Part shown: positions 19,946 to 28,679 of the stretch, one piece after another
Layout of the letters: each line of letters opens with the position of its first letter
Numbering within the stretch: the stretch's first letter is position 1
NCBI GenBank assembly: GCA_035295125.1
Contig: DATGJP010000116.1
Location: forward strand, 106,669 to 170,668
From: JAICMB01 sp035295125
GTDB lineage: Bacteria > Acidobacteriota > Terriglobia > Bryobacterales > Bryobacteraceae
Length of the DNA stretch: 64,000 nt
Direction of reading: 5' to 3'
Made by a program: the position numbers and the translations under genes
The notes under the pieces: model-generated
Told to the model about the DNA's origin: nothing
Databases searched by the model: none
What the model saw: the letters and a program-made list of their open reading frames with translations, nothing else

Positions 19946-21630
19946 TTATCTCTCCGGTCGCCTGTCTGCGCGTTAGCGCGTTCGTATGACTCTAATTTAG
20001 CGTGTAATTGGTCGAGGTTCACCAAAAGCCTAACACGAAGCTGGTCTCCGGCGGCATCCCCCGGAGCGGCGCCAAATGTCACTGCCAGAACCCGTTGGAC
20101 CGCCCTTGCCGACTGGAACAAATCCTCGGTCGCCGCTTGCCAGTTGGCGAATGCCGGGTGACCGCCCGGAGCCGGACTTTGCGAGCCCGCCCAAGCCGAC
20201 CGCACCGGTTTCAGCACCCGTTCGAGTTCCAGAAGCTGCTGCTTCAGGGCCGCAGTGTGTTCCTGCCGCATCGTTCGCAGCACCTGGTCGTCCTGGGACG
20301 AAAGGTCGGATTCGGCCGCCGCTGGAAATTCTTCGGACAGGCGGCGAAGCGCAAAGGCCCGCGCCATCATCGGCTCACTCAGATCCAGGACATCGGCCGC
20401 CAATTGTTCGAAGTTCGCCCGGCCACCGACCTGTGCCGCGATTTGGGCCTGGAGCTGACGAATGTCGCCATTCGAAGTGGTTTGCGCCGGCGTCTCTTTT
20501 TCGCGCTGTACCGACGCCGCTGGAGTCTCGGAGAACCGCAGCACGACGTTCGCCTGGGTGGCCAGCGCTTCCCCAATTTCCTTCTGCCTCTCTGGAGAGA
20601 TACCTATGCCCGTGACCGTTACCTTGCCACCGCTTCTCGCAACCTCGATCGGATCTCCAAGGTCCGCCCCCACTTGATGCAATGCCGCCATCGCGTGAAG
20701 CTCATCGCCGAGGGTAGCGGGAGGAGCAGGAACGGAAGAACTCGGTGCAGACGAAGCGGGACGCTCGGGTGCGGAATCATCGGCGGTGTGCCGGGCGGGA
20801 GCCGCGGCCGCGCTCTCGGCTGGAATGGTGTCGTCTCCAAGATCCGTAATTTCCACCCAATCCTGGTTGCTGAACTCGAACCGTCCCTCAACCGGACGCA
20901 GATCTGGCGCCGTCAGCTCCAACGATGCTTCCCGCATCTCGTCGGAGTTCGTGCTCGTCCGGATCAGGTATGTAGCGCTGGTCCTGACGACCTCATCCTT
21001 CTTCTCGGGTAATTGGTCGCGCCAGGTCTTGAAGGAGCGAGCATTGAGAGGATCCTGCCAGTCGTATCGAGCCGCCGCAAACATCGTCTCAACGGTATGG
21101 AGTGTGGCCGCATCTTCCGTGGTCATTAGCGCATTCCGTGTCGCGCCGACCAACCGGTTGACGTTGTGGTCCTTGGTACGGATATGGAGCCGATGCGGCT
21201 TCACGGAGCGGCTGTCCGCCGCCACAATAGCATTTTGCAACAACTGCGCGGCCTGAACCGCAGGCGTCTCACGCAGCCGGTACACTAACGCACCGATCAC
21301 CACTAAAGCGACTGCCGCGGCAGCCCAAGCCTTCGCCCCGCCGGCATACTGCAGCCAGCGTAAAAAGAACGCCGGCTCCTGGGTGGCATCTATTTCTTCG
21401 AATCGACAATAGATGTCCGCCCAGCGAGCCGGCGCAGGATGAAGGTGGCCTGGGAGAATTTCGCTTCGAAATGGCTCACATGCGTCAAAAGTTCGTTTGA
21501 TCTGCTCCAGCGCCGTGCGGCACTCCGGGCAGGTATCGAGATGTCGTTGGATTTTACCGGCTTCACGGCCTGAGAGTTCGCCATCGGCGAACTCGATCAG
21601 CTTCAGTTCTTCAGGATGGCGTGTGCTCAT
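19942..21630 (-). CDS. Zinc-finger anti-sigma factor with long C-terminal domain
   Basis: A 562-residue membrane anti-sigma protein. The N-terminus has the anti-sigma zinc-finger signature (EFADGELSGREAGKIQRHLDTCPECR; the HxxxCxxC ligands are near residues 30-37). A single membrane helix (WAAAAVALVVIGALVYRL) follows at about 102-120, and the remaining 440 residues would lie in the periplasm. That part includes Pro/Ser/Ala-rich linkers and helical stretches and resembles no enzyme I know. The start ATG overlaps the stop of the ECF sigma gene, and the stop overlaps the receptor start. It should hold the sigma factor inactive until a signal, possibly from the Oar-like receptor, arrives. Confidence 0.82.
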   Translation of the reverse strand: MSTRHPEELKLIEFADGELSGREAGKIQRHLDTCPECRTALEQIKRTFDACEPFRSEILPGHLHPAPARWADIYCRFEEIDATQEPAFFLRWLQYAGGAKAWAAAAVALVVIGALVYRLRETPAVQAAQLLQNAIVAADSRSVKPHRLHIRTKDHNVNRLVGATRNALMTTEDAATLHTVETMFAAARYDWQDPLNARSFKTWRDQLPEKKDEVVRTSATYLIRTSTNSDEMREASLELTAPDLRPVEGRFEFSNQDWVEITDLGDDTIPAESAAAAPARHTADDSAPERPASSAPSSSVPAPPATLGDELHAMAALHQVGADLGDPIEVARSGGKVTVTGIGISPERQKEIGEALATQANVVLRFSETPAASVQREKETPAQTTSNGDIRQLQAQIAAQVGGRANFEQLAADVLDLSEPMMARAFALRRLSEEFPAAAESDLSSQDDQVLRTMRQEHTAALKQQLLELERVLKPVRSAWAGSQSPAPGGHPAFANWQAATEDLFQSARAVQRVLAVTFGAAPGDAAGDQLRVRLLVNLDQLHAKLESYERANAQTGDRRDK

Positions 21631-22118
21631 AGCTCATCCTTTCGTAACCGCGAGATCGCACGGCGCAGAAACTCGCCCACCGTCGATGCTCGAATACCGA
21701 GAACCGCACCGATTTCGGGATATCGCAATCCTTGCATGCGCAGAAACAGGCAGCGGCGCTGTTGATCCGAAAGCTGCTGGATCGCGCTTCGCATCCGCGC
21801 ACCCTGTTCGCGCTTCAACAAGCTCTCCTCGGGATCCATAAGCGGGCCGGGGAGCAGTGATTCCAGGTCATGATCGAGCGAGCGGTGCGTTCCCTGCCGT
21901 GCCCGTACCTTGAGCCCCAGGTTATGCGCCACGCGAAAGATCCACGCCCGCGGGTTCTGAATGACTTCGCCTTTCTTCAAGGTGGCGTAAAGGCGTACAA
22001 AGACCTCCTGAGCTCCCTCTTGCGCCTGGTCGGGCCCAAGGCCTAAGCTCATCAGATATCGGTACACGTCGTCACGCGCTTCCAGGAATAACTGCGCTAC
22101 CTCATCCTGCAGCGTCAT
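21627..22118 (-). CDS. ECF-family RNA polymerase sigma factor
   Basis: An extracytoplasmic-function sigma factor of about 163 residues. Region 2 is visible as FLEARDDVYRYLMSLGLGPDQAQEGAQEVFVRLY...NPRAWIFRVAHNL, and region 4 as IQQLSDQQRRCLFLRMQGLRYPEIGAVLGIRASTVGEFLRRAISRLRK. The ATG at 22118 is preferred because conserved region 2 begins shortly after it; a GTG at 22181 would add 21 residues. Neither has a good ribosome-binding site. It is first in a translationally coupled operon with its anti-sigma factor and an Oar-like receptor, which it probably transcribes itself. Confidence 0.9.
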   Translation of the reverse strand: MTLQDEVAQLFLEARDDVYRYLMSLGLGPDQAQEGAQEVFVRLYATLKKGEVIQNPRAWIFRVAHNLGLKVRARQGTHRSLDHDLESLLPGPLMDPEESLLKREQGARMRSAIQQLSDQQRRCLFLRMQGLRYPEIGAVLGIRASTVGEFLRRAISRLRKDEL

Positions 22119-22323
22119 AACGGCGTAATTGTGGCAGACGAATGCCGCAAGTTGTTCCTCAAGCCAATAGGACGCTATCACGACCGAGATCCCGCGATCT
22201 AACCAAAGACCCCCACGCGTCCTGCTCCAACTACACTAGGTGTGAAAAAAATTTTCTCGCGGTTCTTACGGTGTCCGCTGTAGTTCAAACGTCGCTTTCT
22301 GGATCTTCGGAGTAGTCGTTGAT

Positions 22324-23352
22324 ATGTGGAGTTCAGTTTGCGTAACCATCGTTACATACAACAGCGAGAAGTTCATCGAGACGTGTCTTCGGTCCGTTCT
22401 GGCCCAGGATTACGACCCGCTTGACGTCATTGTCGTTGATAATTGTTCTCTGGATTACACTCCGCGAATCCTGGCGCGCTTCAAAGACCAGATCCGGGTT
22501 ATCTACAATGACCGCAACATCGGCTTTGCCGCCGCCCAGAACCAGGCCATAGCCGCTGGATCGAGCGATTGGGTGCTGGCCTTGAATCCCGACGCCTCGC
22601 TCGTACCGGACTTCGTCTCACGGCTTGTTGCCGCGGGCGGATCGGACGACAAAGTGGGGACGGTGTGCGGCCGCCTTCTTTCCATGCGTCGCGATATGAA
22701 GCGCACCGAGCCTCCGCTGATCGATTCCACCGGAATCTATTTCACTCCCAACGTGCGGCATTTCGACCGCGGCTGGCATGAACCGGATGATGGCCGTTTT
22801 CGTCAGATGGAATACGTTTTCGGCGCAAGCGCGGCGGCAGCGCTTTACCGGCGCGAGATGATTGAGGACATCAGCATCGCGGGAGAATTCTTCGATTCCG
22901 ATTTCTTTGTGTACCGCGAGGACGCCGATGTCGCCTGGCGCGCCCAGCTCCTGGGCTGGCGCTGCCTCTACGTGCCGGATGCGGTGGGATATCACGTTCG
23001 CTCGCTGATTCCGGGCGACCGCCGGTCGGTTTCCGCCGCCGTCAACATGCACTCAGTGAAAAACCGCTTCCTGATGCGCATCAAAAACGCCACGGGCGGC
23101 CTGTACCGGAAGCATTGGATTCCCGCCACGGCGCGCGATCTGCTGGTGGCCGGCGGATGTCTGTTCTGGGAATTCAAATCCCTCCCGGCGTTTTGGGAGT
23201 TTCTCAAATGTCTCCCGCGCGCTCTGGAAGCCCGTCGCACTATCATGTCCCGCCGCCGGATCACGGACGAGGAGATGGCGCACTGGTTCAGCACCAAGCC
23301 TTCAACTCAGCCGGTGACTCAAGTCCGCGAACCCGTCGAATCCTTCGAGTAG
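22324..23352 (+). CDS. Family 2 glycosyltransferase (rhamnosyltransferase-like)
   Basis: A 342-residue GT-A fold enzyme. Residues 5-95 hold the nucleotide-sugar domain: VTIVTYNSEKFIETCLRSVLAQDY, DVIVVDNCSLDYT, NIGFAAAQNQAI and LALNPDA, the DxD-like element being NPDA as in WbbL/rhamnosyltransferase relatives. The acceptor region carries GASAAAALYRREMIEDI and DSDFFVYREDADVAWRAQLLGW. Such enzymes add sugars to lipopolysaccharide or other surface polysaccharides at the inner face of the membrane. No other glycan genes surround it, so the target glycan is unknown. Confidence 0.9.
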   Translation: MWSSVCVTIVTYNSEKFIETCLRSVLAQDYDPLDVIVVDNCSLDYTPRILARFKDQIRVIYNDRNIGFAAAQNQAIAAGSSDWVLALNPDASLVPDFVSRLVAAGGSDDKVGTVCGRLLSMRRDMKRTEPPLIDSTGIYFTPNVRHFDRGWHEPDDGRFRQMEYVFGASAAAALYRREMIEDISIAGEFFDSDFFVYREDADVAWRAQLLGWRCLYVPDAVGYHVRSLIPGDRRSVSAAVNMHSVKNRFLMRIKNATGGLYRKHWIPATARDLLVAGGCLFWEFKSLPAFWEFLKCLPRALEARRTIMSRRRITDEEMAHWFSTKPSTQPVTQVREPVESFE

Positions 23353-23418
23353 CGGTTGTGTTTGTGGGCCACGGGCGCGTCTGCACAGGCGAACTGAACC
23401 GCCTGCACCGTCCACTCC

Positions 23419-24309
23419 TCATCTGCCGCCAAACTGCAGGCCCACCGCGTACGTGCCCATCCCCGGCTGTACCGACGGAATCACTTCGGGATGCATCCAC
23501 CCATGCTTGTGAATCGCATGGTCCTCGTGCGTCCGATACACGTACCGCCCGATAAACCAGCCCATGGCGCCGCCCGCCACGATGTCGGAAGCGTAATGCC
23601 TTTGAGCCGTGAACCGGGCCGCGCTTACGACGCCGGCCAGCCCACATGCGATGATCGGAACCAGCACCGAATCCTTTCCGTACTCGTGCGTGATCACTGA
23701 CGCCAAAGCCCACGACTCAATCGCATGTCCGGAGGGAAACCCGCTGCCGCCATCGAAGAAATGCCCCTTGTCGGCCGGCGCATCGGGCCGATTACGCCCA
23801 GCCACCGATTTGAGTACTTCCACAACAATTAAGCTGTCGAGCAGCGATTCTCCTCCCAGCACGCCAACCTCGCGAGCCTTGGGATCGTCTTTCAAAACCC
23901 CGTATCCATAGAAACCGGCAACGAGCGGAATCAGTGTGTACGAAGCCCCAATGTTTGAAATGTGATTTCCCCAGGACACCTGCCCCTTGCTGTTCTCGAA
24001 GATATTCGAAGTCTGGTGATCGGTGGCAATCAACACCGCCGTGGCGCCTCCAAATAGGATCCACCACGTAGCGTCTTCCTTATGCATGTGGAATGGGCTG
24101 GTCCAGATCTGCTTCTGGTCGAGCCAGACATTCTCCAGCAGTTTCTTCGAAAGCGGTTTTACGCTCTCGGTGTCACCAGGATAGAAAATCTTGTCCCTGG
24201 CATCCTCCGAGGACGATGAGTCTGGCGGTTGAGTGTTAAGCTCTTGACCCAGAATGCAACAGGCGCTGGCCGTAAGGGCGATGACGAGGCGAAACTGAGT
24301 ACCCGCCAT
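23419..24309 (-). CDS. PAP2-family membrane-associated phosphatase, exported
   Basis: A 296-residue protein with a signal peptide (about 1-20) and a C-terminal type 2 phosphatidic acid phosphatase domain. The three phosphatase signatures are in order: KSVAGRNRP, SGFPSGHAIESWA, and AARFTAQRHYASDIVAGG, the last with Ala for the usual Ser. Likely substrates are lipid phosphates such as undecaprenyl pyrophosphate, but the long N-terminal extension and lack of neighbours leave this open. It is transcribed divergently from crcB. Confidence 0.88.
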   Translation of the reverse strand: MAGTQFRLVIALTASACCILGQELNTQPPDSSSSEDARDKIFYPGDTESVKPLSKKLLENVWLDQKQIWTSPFHMHKEDATWWILFGGATAVLIATDHQTSNIFENSKGQVSWGNHISNIGASYTLIPLVAGFYGYGVLKDDPKAREVGVLGGESLLDSLIVVEVLKSVAGRNRPDAPADKGHFFDGGSGFPSGHAIESWALASVITHEYGKDSVLVPIIACGLAGVVSAARFTAQRHYASDIVAGGAMGWFIGRYVYRTHEDHAIHKHGWMHPEVIPSVQPGMGTYAVGLQFGGR

Positions 24310-24387
24310 ACCGAAGCCTCCTGAACAGGAGACCCTTTTTGCCGAGATCCGTTTCGTCTCGCCCGCAGGCTGCCTTATCTTAGAAAC

Positions 24388-24762
24388 TTGGATAGATATC
24401 TGGTAGTGTTGTCAGGCGCCGGGCTGGGAGGACTTGCACGCTACATCCTCGGCACCTGGATTATGGTGAAATACGGCGGCCGGTTCCCCCTCGGCACGCT
24501 GGTGATCAATGTGACGGGTTCGTTCCTGATGGGAGTCCTGACGACCGTTCTCGCCGAGCGCCTTAATCCTCACCCGAACTGGCGCCTGTTTCTCACTATC
24601 GGAATTCTGGGGGGCTACACCACCTTCTCGAGCTTCGAATATGAGCTGTACCAGTCAGTTCGCGACGGAGAGAGATGGCTTGGGTTTCTGTACCTGGCGA
24701 GTAGCGTCGTGCTCGGCTACATGGGGGTCTGGCTGGGGGCTACACTCGCTGCACGCCGCTGA
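24388..24762 (+). CDS. crcB: Fluoride channel CrcB/Fluc
   Basis: A 124-residue four-helix membrane protein that exports fluoride as a dual-topology dimer. Family signatures are GAGLGGLARYILG, FPLGTLVINVTGSFLMGVL (with the central Asn) and IGILGGYTTFSSFEYE, which includes the GGxTTFSTF-type break and Phe box. The start is TTG 24388, placed just before the conserved first helix. No fluoride riboswitch could be recognised in the 78-base leader. Confidence 0.95.
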   Translation: MDRYLVVLSGAGLGGLARYILGTWIMVKYGGRFPLGTLVINVTGSFLMGVLTTVLAERLNPHPNWRLFLTIGILGGYTTFSSFEYELYQSVRDGERWLGFLYLASSVVLGYMGVWLGATLAARR

Positions 24763-24766
24763 ATTC

Positions 24767-25534
24767 CTACGGACAGGTCGACTTCTTCTGAACCCAATAC
24801 GAGTTGTTCGGCTCCACCGAGAGGATGTCGATCGGCCCGCCCACCTCACCTCGACTTGTTTCGGCTTCGCTCTGAATCAGGCTGCGAATCAGTCCGGCCT
24901 GATCGCCGAGAAACCAGTCGTGATGAACATTCAGATAGGACCGGATCTGATCCTGCTTGCCGGCGTAAATGATCCTGGGACCCCGGCCGTCATCGCCGTT
25001 CGCAACCATGCGGGTGTAATGCGACAGTATCCCGTCAGGTCCAACCGCGAAAGCGACAACGCCTAACTGCGGCGCCCCCGGCTCCTGTTCGGCAAAGATG
25101 GCCTGCAAGGCCGGATGGTTCTGCTGCAGGTACGCATACTGATCCGGCGAGTCGTTCTTCAGCGTCGTAACGGCACGCGCCAACGGGTCATTCACCAGGT
25201 TCACGAACTGTTCCATGCGCTGCTCCAGCGCTCCCGGCGCTTCCGAGGCTTGCCGGGCCAATGCCGCGACGTTATACCCGACCGACTTATCCTCCACGAG
25301 TCCGCTAAACGCGAAGAATGTCGAGCCATCCTGCGAGATCTTGCAGCCGCTCCCGACCACATTGGGCATGCTCGTGATCACAGCACTGTCAGCTCCGATG
25401 AGAAGCCGGCCAGGGGACCAGATGGCAATCAGGGTAGTAGGGGATAGGAACGGAGCGAAGATTGCGGCCACGGCTGCGAAGCGAACTGTAGAACAGTCGA
25501 AACCGCGGGCGAGCCAGTTACTGCTGGATTTCAT
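24767..25534 (-). CDS. Exported Ntn-hydrolase-like protein
   Basis: A 255-residue protein with a basic, hydrophobic N-terminus (signal peptide or anchor), followed by SPTTLIAIWSPGRLLIGADSAV and GSGCKISQDGSTFFAFSGLVED. A Thr-Thr-Leu start, GADS and CKI in this order recall the beta-subunit fold of proteasome-like Ntn hydrolases, in which the Thr after processing is the nucleophile. The remaining sequence lacks recognised motifs apart from a GVVAFAVGPDG strand. Function is unknown; the fold call is tentative. It lies four bases beyond the convergent crcB stop. Confidence 0.6.
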   Translation of the reverse strand: MKSSSNWLARGFDCSTVRFAAVAAIFAPFLSPTTLIAIWSPGRLLIGADSAVITSMPNVVGSGCKISQDGSTFFAFSGLVEDKSVGYNVAALARQASEAPGALEQRMEQFVNLVNDPLARAVTTLKNDSPDQYAYLQQNHPALQAIFAEQEPGAPQLGVVAFAVGPDGILSHYTRMVANGDDGRGPRIIYAGKQDQIRSYLNVHHDWFLGDQAGLIRSLIQSEAETSRGEVGGPIDILSVEPNNSYWVQKKSTCP

Positions 25535-25552
25535 GCAAATACTGCTGTAATT

Positions 25553-27121
25553 TCATTGTACCCTGGAGACGCGCCGCCACAAAGGGCCCAGCATGCTCCC
25601 CACCGCCAGGTCCAGCTCGGAAACGCGCAACATTTTGCAGGCCGCGTAGAACACGCCCATTCCCAGCGGAATGGAGACCGCCAAATCAGCGAGATGCGCC
25701 AAGGCAGAGAGCCCTAGCCAGCGCTCCATCAAGCGGCTAGACACCAGGGTTACGGCGCCCATTACGGCCGACGCCGCCAAAATACGCCACACGCTTGCAA
25801 ATAATTGACGCCCGTAAATGCCGCCGATCCGCCGCCGGACAATTGCGAATAGCGCGACCGATCCGGACAACGCCACTACGGAAGTGGAAAGCGCCAAGCC
25901 CGCATGCCCGAACCCCGCAGCCGTCAGGAACATTTCCGCTGTTCCGAAATTTACAGCGATGGAAATGAGGCTAACGATCATCGGCGTGCGCGCGTCGTGC
26001 AGAGCGTAGAAAGCAGGATTCAGCACTTTCAATGCGGAATACCCCGCGAGGCCGATTGCATAACAGGAGAGCGCCAGGGACGTCTGATACGTATCGGCAA
26101 TCGTGAACTTGCCGCCCTGGTAAATCGCCCCGATAATCGACCGCCCCAGCACAATTAAACCGATTGACGAAGGTATGGTGAGCAGGAAAACCATACCCAG
26201 GGACTTGGATAGCGTACGCCGAAACTCGTCCATGCGTCCTTCGCCAGCGCTGCGAGAAATGGAAGGCAACATGGCCGATCCGATGGCCACGCCGAAAAGC
26301 CCCAACGGAAGCTGCATGAATCGGAACGCAAACCCCAACCAGCTTACCGGCCCGTTCCCGGGAATCCGCGAAGCAAAGTTGGTGTTCACCATGACATTGA
26401 TCTGCACGGCCGCATTCCCGAGGATAGCGGGGCCCATCAGGACGAAGATCTTCCGCAGCGCGGGGTGATTCCAATCCACCGCCCAACGGAAGCGGAAACC
26501 CGCCTGATGCAGGGCGGGCATCTGCCACAGCAGTTGGAGCGCGCCTCCGAACACAACCCCAATCGCCATGCCTGTGATAGGAGCGATGCCAAGGAACGGT
26601 CCGGCAACGAACCCCGCGATCAACCCGAAGATCACCGAACCGATATTGAAGAACGTCGACGCCGTAGCCGGCACGCCGAACCGGTTGCAGGCATTTAGGA
26701 CGCCCATGGCCTGGGCGGCCAGGGCCACCAGCAGCAGGAACGGGAACATGATGCGCGTTAGGTGGACGGCGAGTTCGAACTTGCCGGGCACCTGGTGGAA
26801 GCCGGGGGCCAGCAATTCGACAAGCAACGGACTAAAGACCACGCCGAGAGCGCAAAATGCGCCGACGATCAGGATCAGGCCCGTGGCCGCCAGATTGTAC
26901 AGCGCGGCGGCTTCTTTCTTGCCCTTCGAAGCCAAGGTCTGGGTGAAAATAGGCACGAACGCCGAGGACAGTGCGCCTTCGGCGAACAGGTCACGGGTCA
27001 GGTTCGGAATGCGGAAGCCCAGCAGGAAGGCATCGTAGACGAACCCGGCGCCGAAGTAGTGCGCCATCACCTTCTCTCGAATCAAACCGGTGATGCGCGA
27101 GGAGAAGACCGCGGCCGACAC
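25553..27121 (-). CDS. murJ: Lipid II flippase MurJ
   Basis: A MOP-superfamily protein of at least 522 residues and about 14 membrane helices, which moves lipid II across the inner membrane during peptidoglycan synthesis. Signatures are SRITGLIREKVMAHYFGAGFVYDAFLLGFRIPNLTRDLFAEGALSSAFVPIF, RIMFPFLLLVALAAQAMGVLNA and PLGLFGVAIGSAMLPSISR. The GTG at 27121 cuts off conserved residues (ARSAGI) still readable in frame upstream; the only other initiator before the preceding gene's stop is CTG 27184, so the true start is probably earlier than given. Cotranscription with the M20 peptidase gene is likely. Confidence 0.9.
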   Translation of the reverse strand: MSAAVFSSRITGLIREKVMAHYFGAGFVYDAFLLGFRIPNLTRDLFAEGALSSAFVPIFTQTLASKGKKEAAALYNLAATGLILIVGAFCALGVVFSPLLVELLAPGFHQVPGKFELAVHLTRIMFPFLLLVALAAQAMGVLNACNRFGVPATASTFFNIGSVIFGLIAGFVAGPFLGIAPITGMAIGVVFGGALQLLWQMPALHQAGFRFRWAVDWNHPALRKIFVLMGPAILGNAAVQINVMVNTNFASRIPGNGPVSWLGFAFRFMQLPLGLFGVAIGSAMLPSISRSAGEGRMDEFRRTLSKSLGMVFLLTIPSSIGLIVLGRSIIGAIYQGGKFTIADTYQTSLALSCYAIGLAGYSALKVLNPAFYALHDARTPMIVSLISIAVNFGTAEMFLTAAGFGHAGLALSTSVVALSGSVALFAIVRRRIGGIYGRQLFASVWRILAASAVMGAVTLVSSRLMERWLGLSALAHLADLAVSIPLGMGVFYAACKMLRVSELDLAVGSMLGPLWRRVSRVQ

Positions 27122-27196
27122 GATTCCCGCCGAGCGAGCTACGCTCTCAGAAGGCGTGGCGGGTTCGTAAACTTGAGTGGCCAGAGAGTTACAACG

Positions 27197-28579
27197 TCAC
27201 TTTCCGTATTCCTCGAAAAAGTGGGCTATGGTCTTTATCCCGACGTAGTAGTTTTCGAGGCGATACTTTTCATTGGGTGAATGTAATCCATCGTCGGGAA
27301 GGCCAAATCCCATGAGGATGGTGGGGATCCCCAGGCTGTTCGCAAAGTCGCCGACCACGGGAATCGAGGCGCCATCGCGAATGAAGACGGTTGGCCGGCC
27401 AAGCACGTTGCCAAACACTTCCGCGGCCGTGTGGATGGCGGGGTGGTCGGCGTTCACCATAATCGCGGGATTCGCGCTCAGGACCCGCAACTCGATCTGA
27501 ACGCCCTTCGGCGCATTGTCTTTCAGGAACGTCCGGAAGGCTTCGATCACCTTTTCAGGTTTCTGGTTCGGAACCAGCCGGAAGCTGACTTTCGCCGTCG
27601 CAGTGGCGGGGATTACGGTTTTCTGACCCGCGCCCGTAAAGCCGCCCGCGATGCCGTGAACCTCAAACGTGGGACGGGCCCAGGTGGCGTCAAAAACCGA
27701 AAACCCCGGCTCGACGACCAACCCTGAGGAGCCCACCTCGTTCTTGAGGAACGCCTGCTCGTCGAAAGGCAGCGCTTCCCAACTCGCTTTCTCCTGAGCC
27801 GAGGGCGGCGTGACATCGTCATAAACGCCGGGAATCTGGATATGCCCGCCGGCATCCTTGCACTTCGACAGCAGTTCGATGAGCCCCCAGACTGCGTTCG
27901 GCGCCACGCCGCCGTACAAACCCGAATGCAGGTCGCGAGCCGGACCCTTGGCTTCGACTTCCATGTAGACCAACCCGCGCAACGCAATGCACAGCGTCGG
28001 CAAACCTTCTGCGTACAGCGCGGAATCGGAAACCAGCGCCACGTCGGCCGCAAGTTTCTTCGGATTCTCAACGACATATTTCGAAATGCTGGCGCCGCCC
28101 ACTTCCTCTTCGCCTTCGATCAGGAATTTGATATTGATGGGAAGCGAGCCATTGGCCGCGCGCAAGGCTTCGACGGCTTTGATGTGCATATACATCTGGC
28201 CCTTGTCGTCAGCCGATCCCCGCGCGTAGATGTTGCCGTCGCGGACATCCGGCTCGAACGGCGGCGTCTTCCACAGCTCCAGCGGATCGGGCGGCTGGAC
28301 GTCGTAATGGCCATAGCACAACACCGTCGGTTTACCCGGCGCATGCAGCCATTCCCCATATATCAACGGATGGCAATCGGTGGGGATGATCTCGACATTT
28401 TCCATGCCGATATTACGCAGGCTGCCGGCGATGAACTCCGCGGCCCGCGCGATGTCCGGCTTGTGTTCGGGGAGCGTGCTGATACTCGGAATCCGTAGCA
28501 GATCCTTAAGCTCATCGAGGAGCCGGTTTTCGTTCACCTGCACGAACGTGTCAATCGCATGGGACATAGCGCTGGCCAT
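27197..28579 (-). CDS. M20-family dipeptidase
   Basis: A 460-residue zinc dipeptidase of the M20 family (carnosinase/ArgE-like branch). Metal ligands are visible in VLCYGHYDVQPPDP, RGSADDKGQ and IEGEEEVGG; the dimerisation (lid) domain spans about residues 205-355; and the last ligand His is in GLHSPNEKY. There is no signal peptide, so it is cytoplasmic and would hydrolyse di- or short peptides. Start ATG 28579 has a second in-frame ATG four codons later. It lies 75 bp ahead of murJ on the same strand, with that gap open in the murJ frame. Confidence 0.92.
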   Translation of the reverse strand: MASAMSHAIDTFVQVNENRLLDELKDLLRIPSISTLPEHKPDIARAAEFIAGSLRNIGMENVEIIPTDCHPLIYGEWLHAPGKPTVLCYGHYDVQPPDPLELWKTPPFEPDVRDGNIYARGSADDKGQMYMHIKAVEALRAANGSLPINIKFLIEGEEEVGGASISKYVVENPKKLAADVALVSDSALYAEGLPTLCIALRGLVYMEVEAKGPARDLHSGLYGGVAPNAVWGLIELLSKCKDAGGHIQIPGVYDDVTPPSAQEKASWEALPFDEQAFLKNEVGSSGLVVEPGFSVFDATWARPTFEVHGIAGGFTGAGQKTVIPATATAKVSFRLVPNQKPEKVIEAFRTFLKDNAPKGVQIELRVLSANPAIMVNADHPAIHTAAEVFGNVLGRPTVFIRDGASIPVVGDFANSLGIPTILMGFGLPDDGLHSPNEKYRLENYYVGIKTIAHFFEEYGK

Positions 28580-28679
28580 AGTTTGTTGATAAGGTTCAGC
28601 TTATTGTATCCCCACCGGAGGCGCCTGAAAAATACAGATCAGGGGAAGGAATTAAGGTGTACAATAATCTTTCTTTGTT

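Noticed and set aside
22136..22158. ECF-type autoregulatory promoter GGAAC ... CGTCT upstream of the ECF sigma gene
   Set aside because: The spacer is 13 bases, where about 16-17 is usual for ECF sigma factors, and the true start of the gene is uncertain. It remains a possibility only.
24310..24387. Fluoride riboswitch in the crcB leader
   Set aside because: The leader is only 78 bases and the conserved GGNGAUGG and CUGAUG...CCUAC elements are not found. CTCCTGAACAGGAG near 24318 is a small hairpin without riboswitch features.
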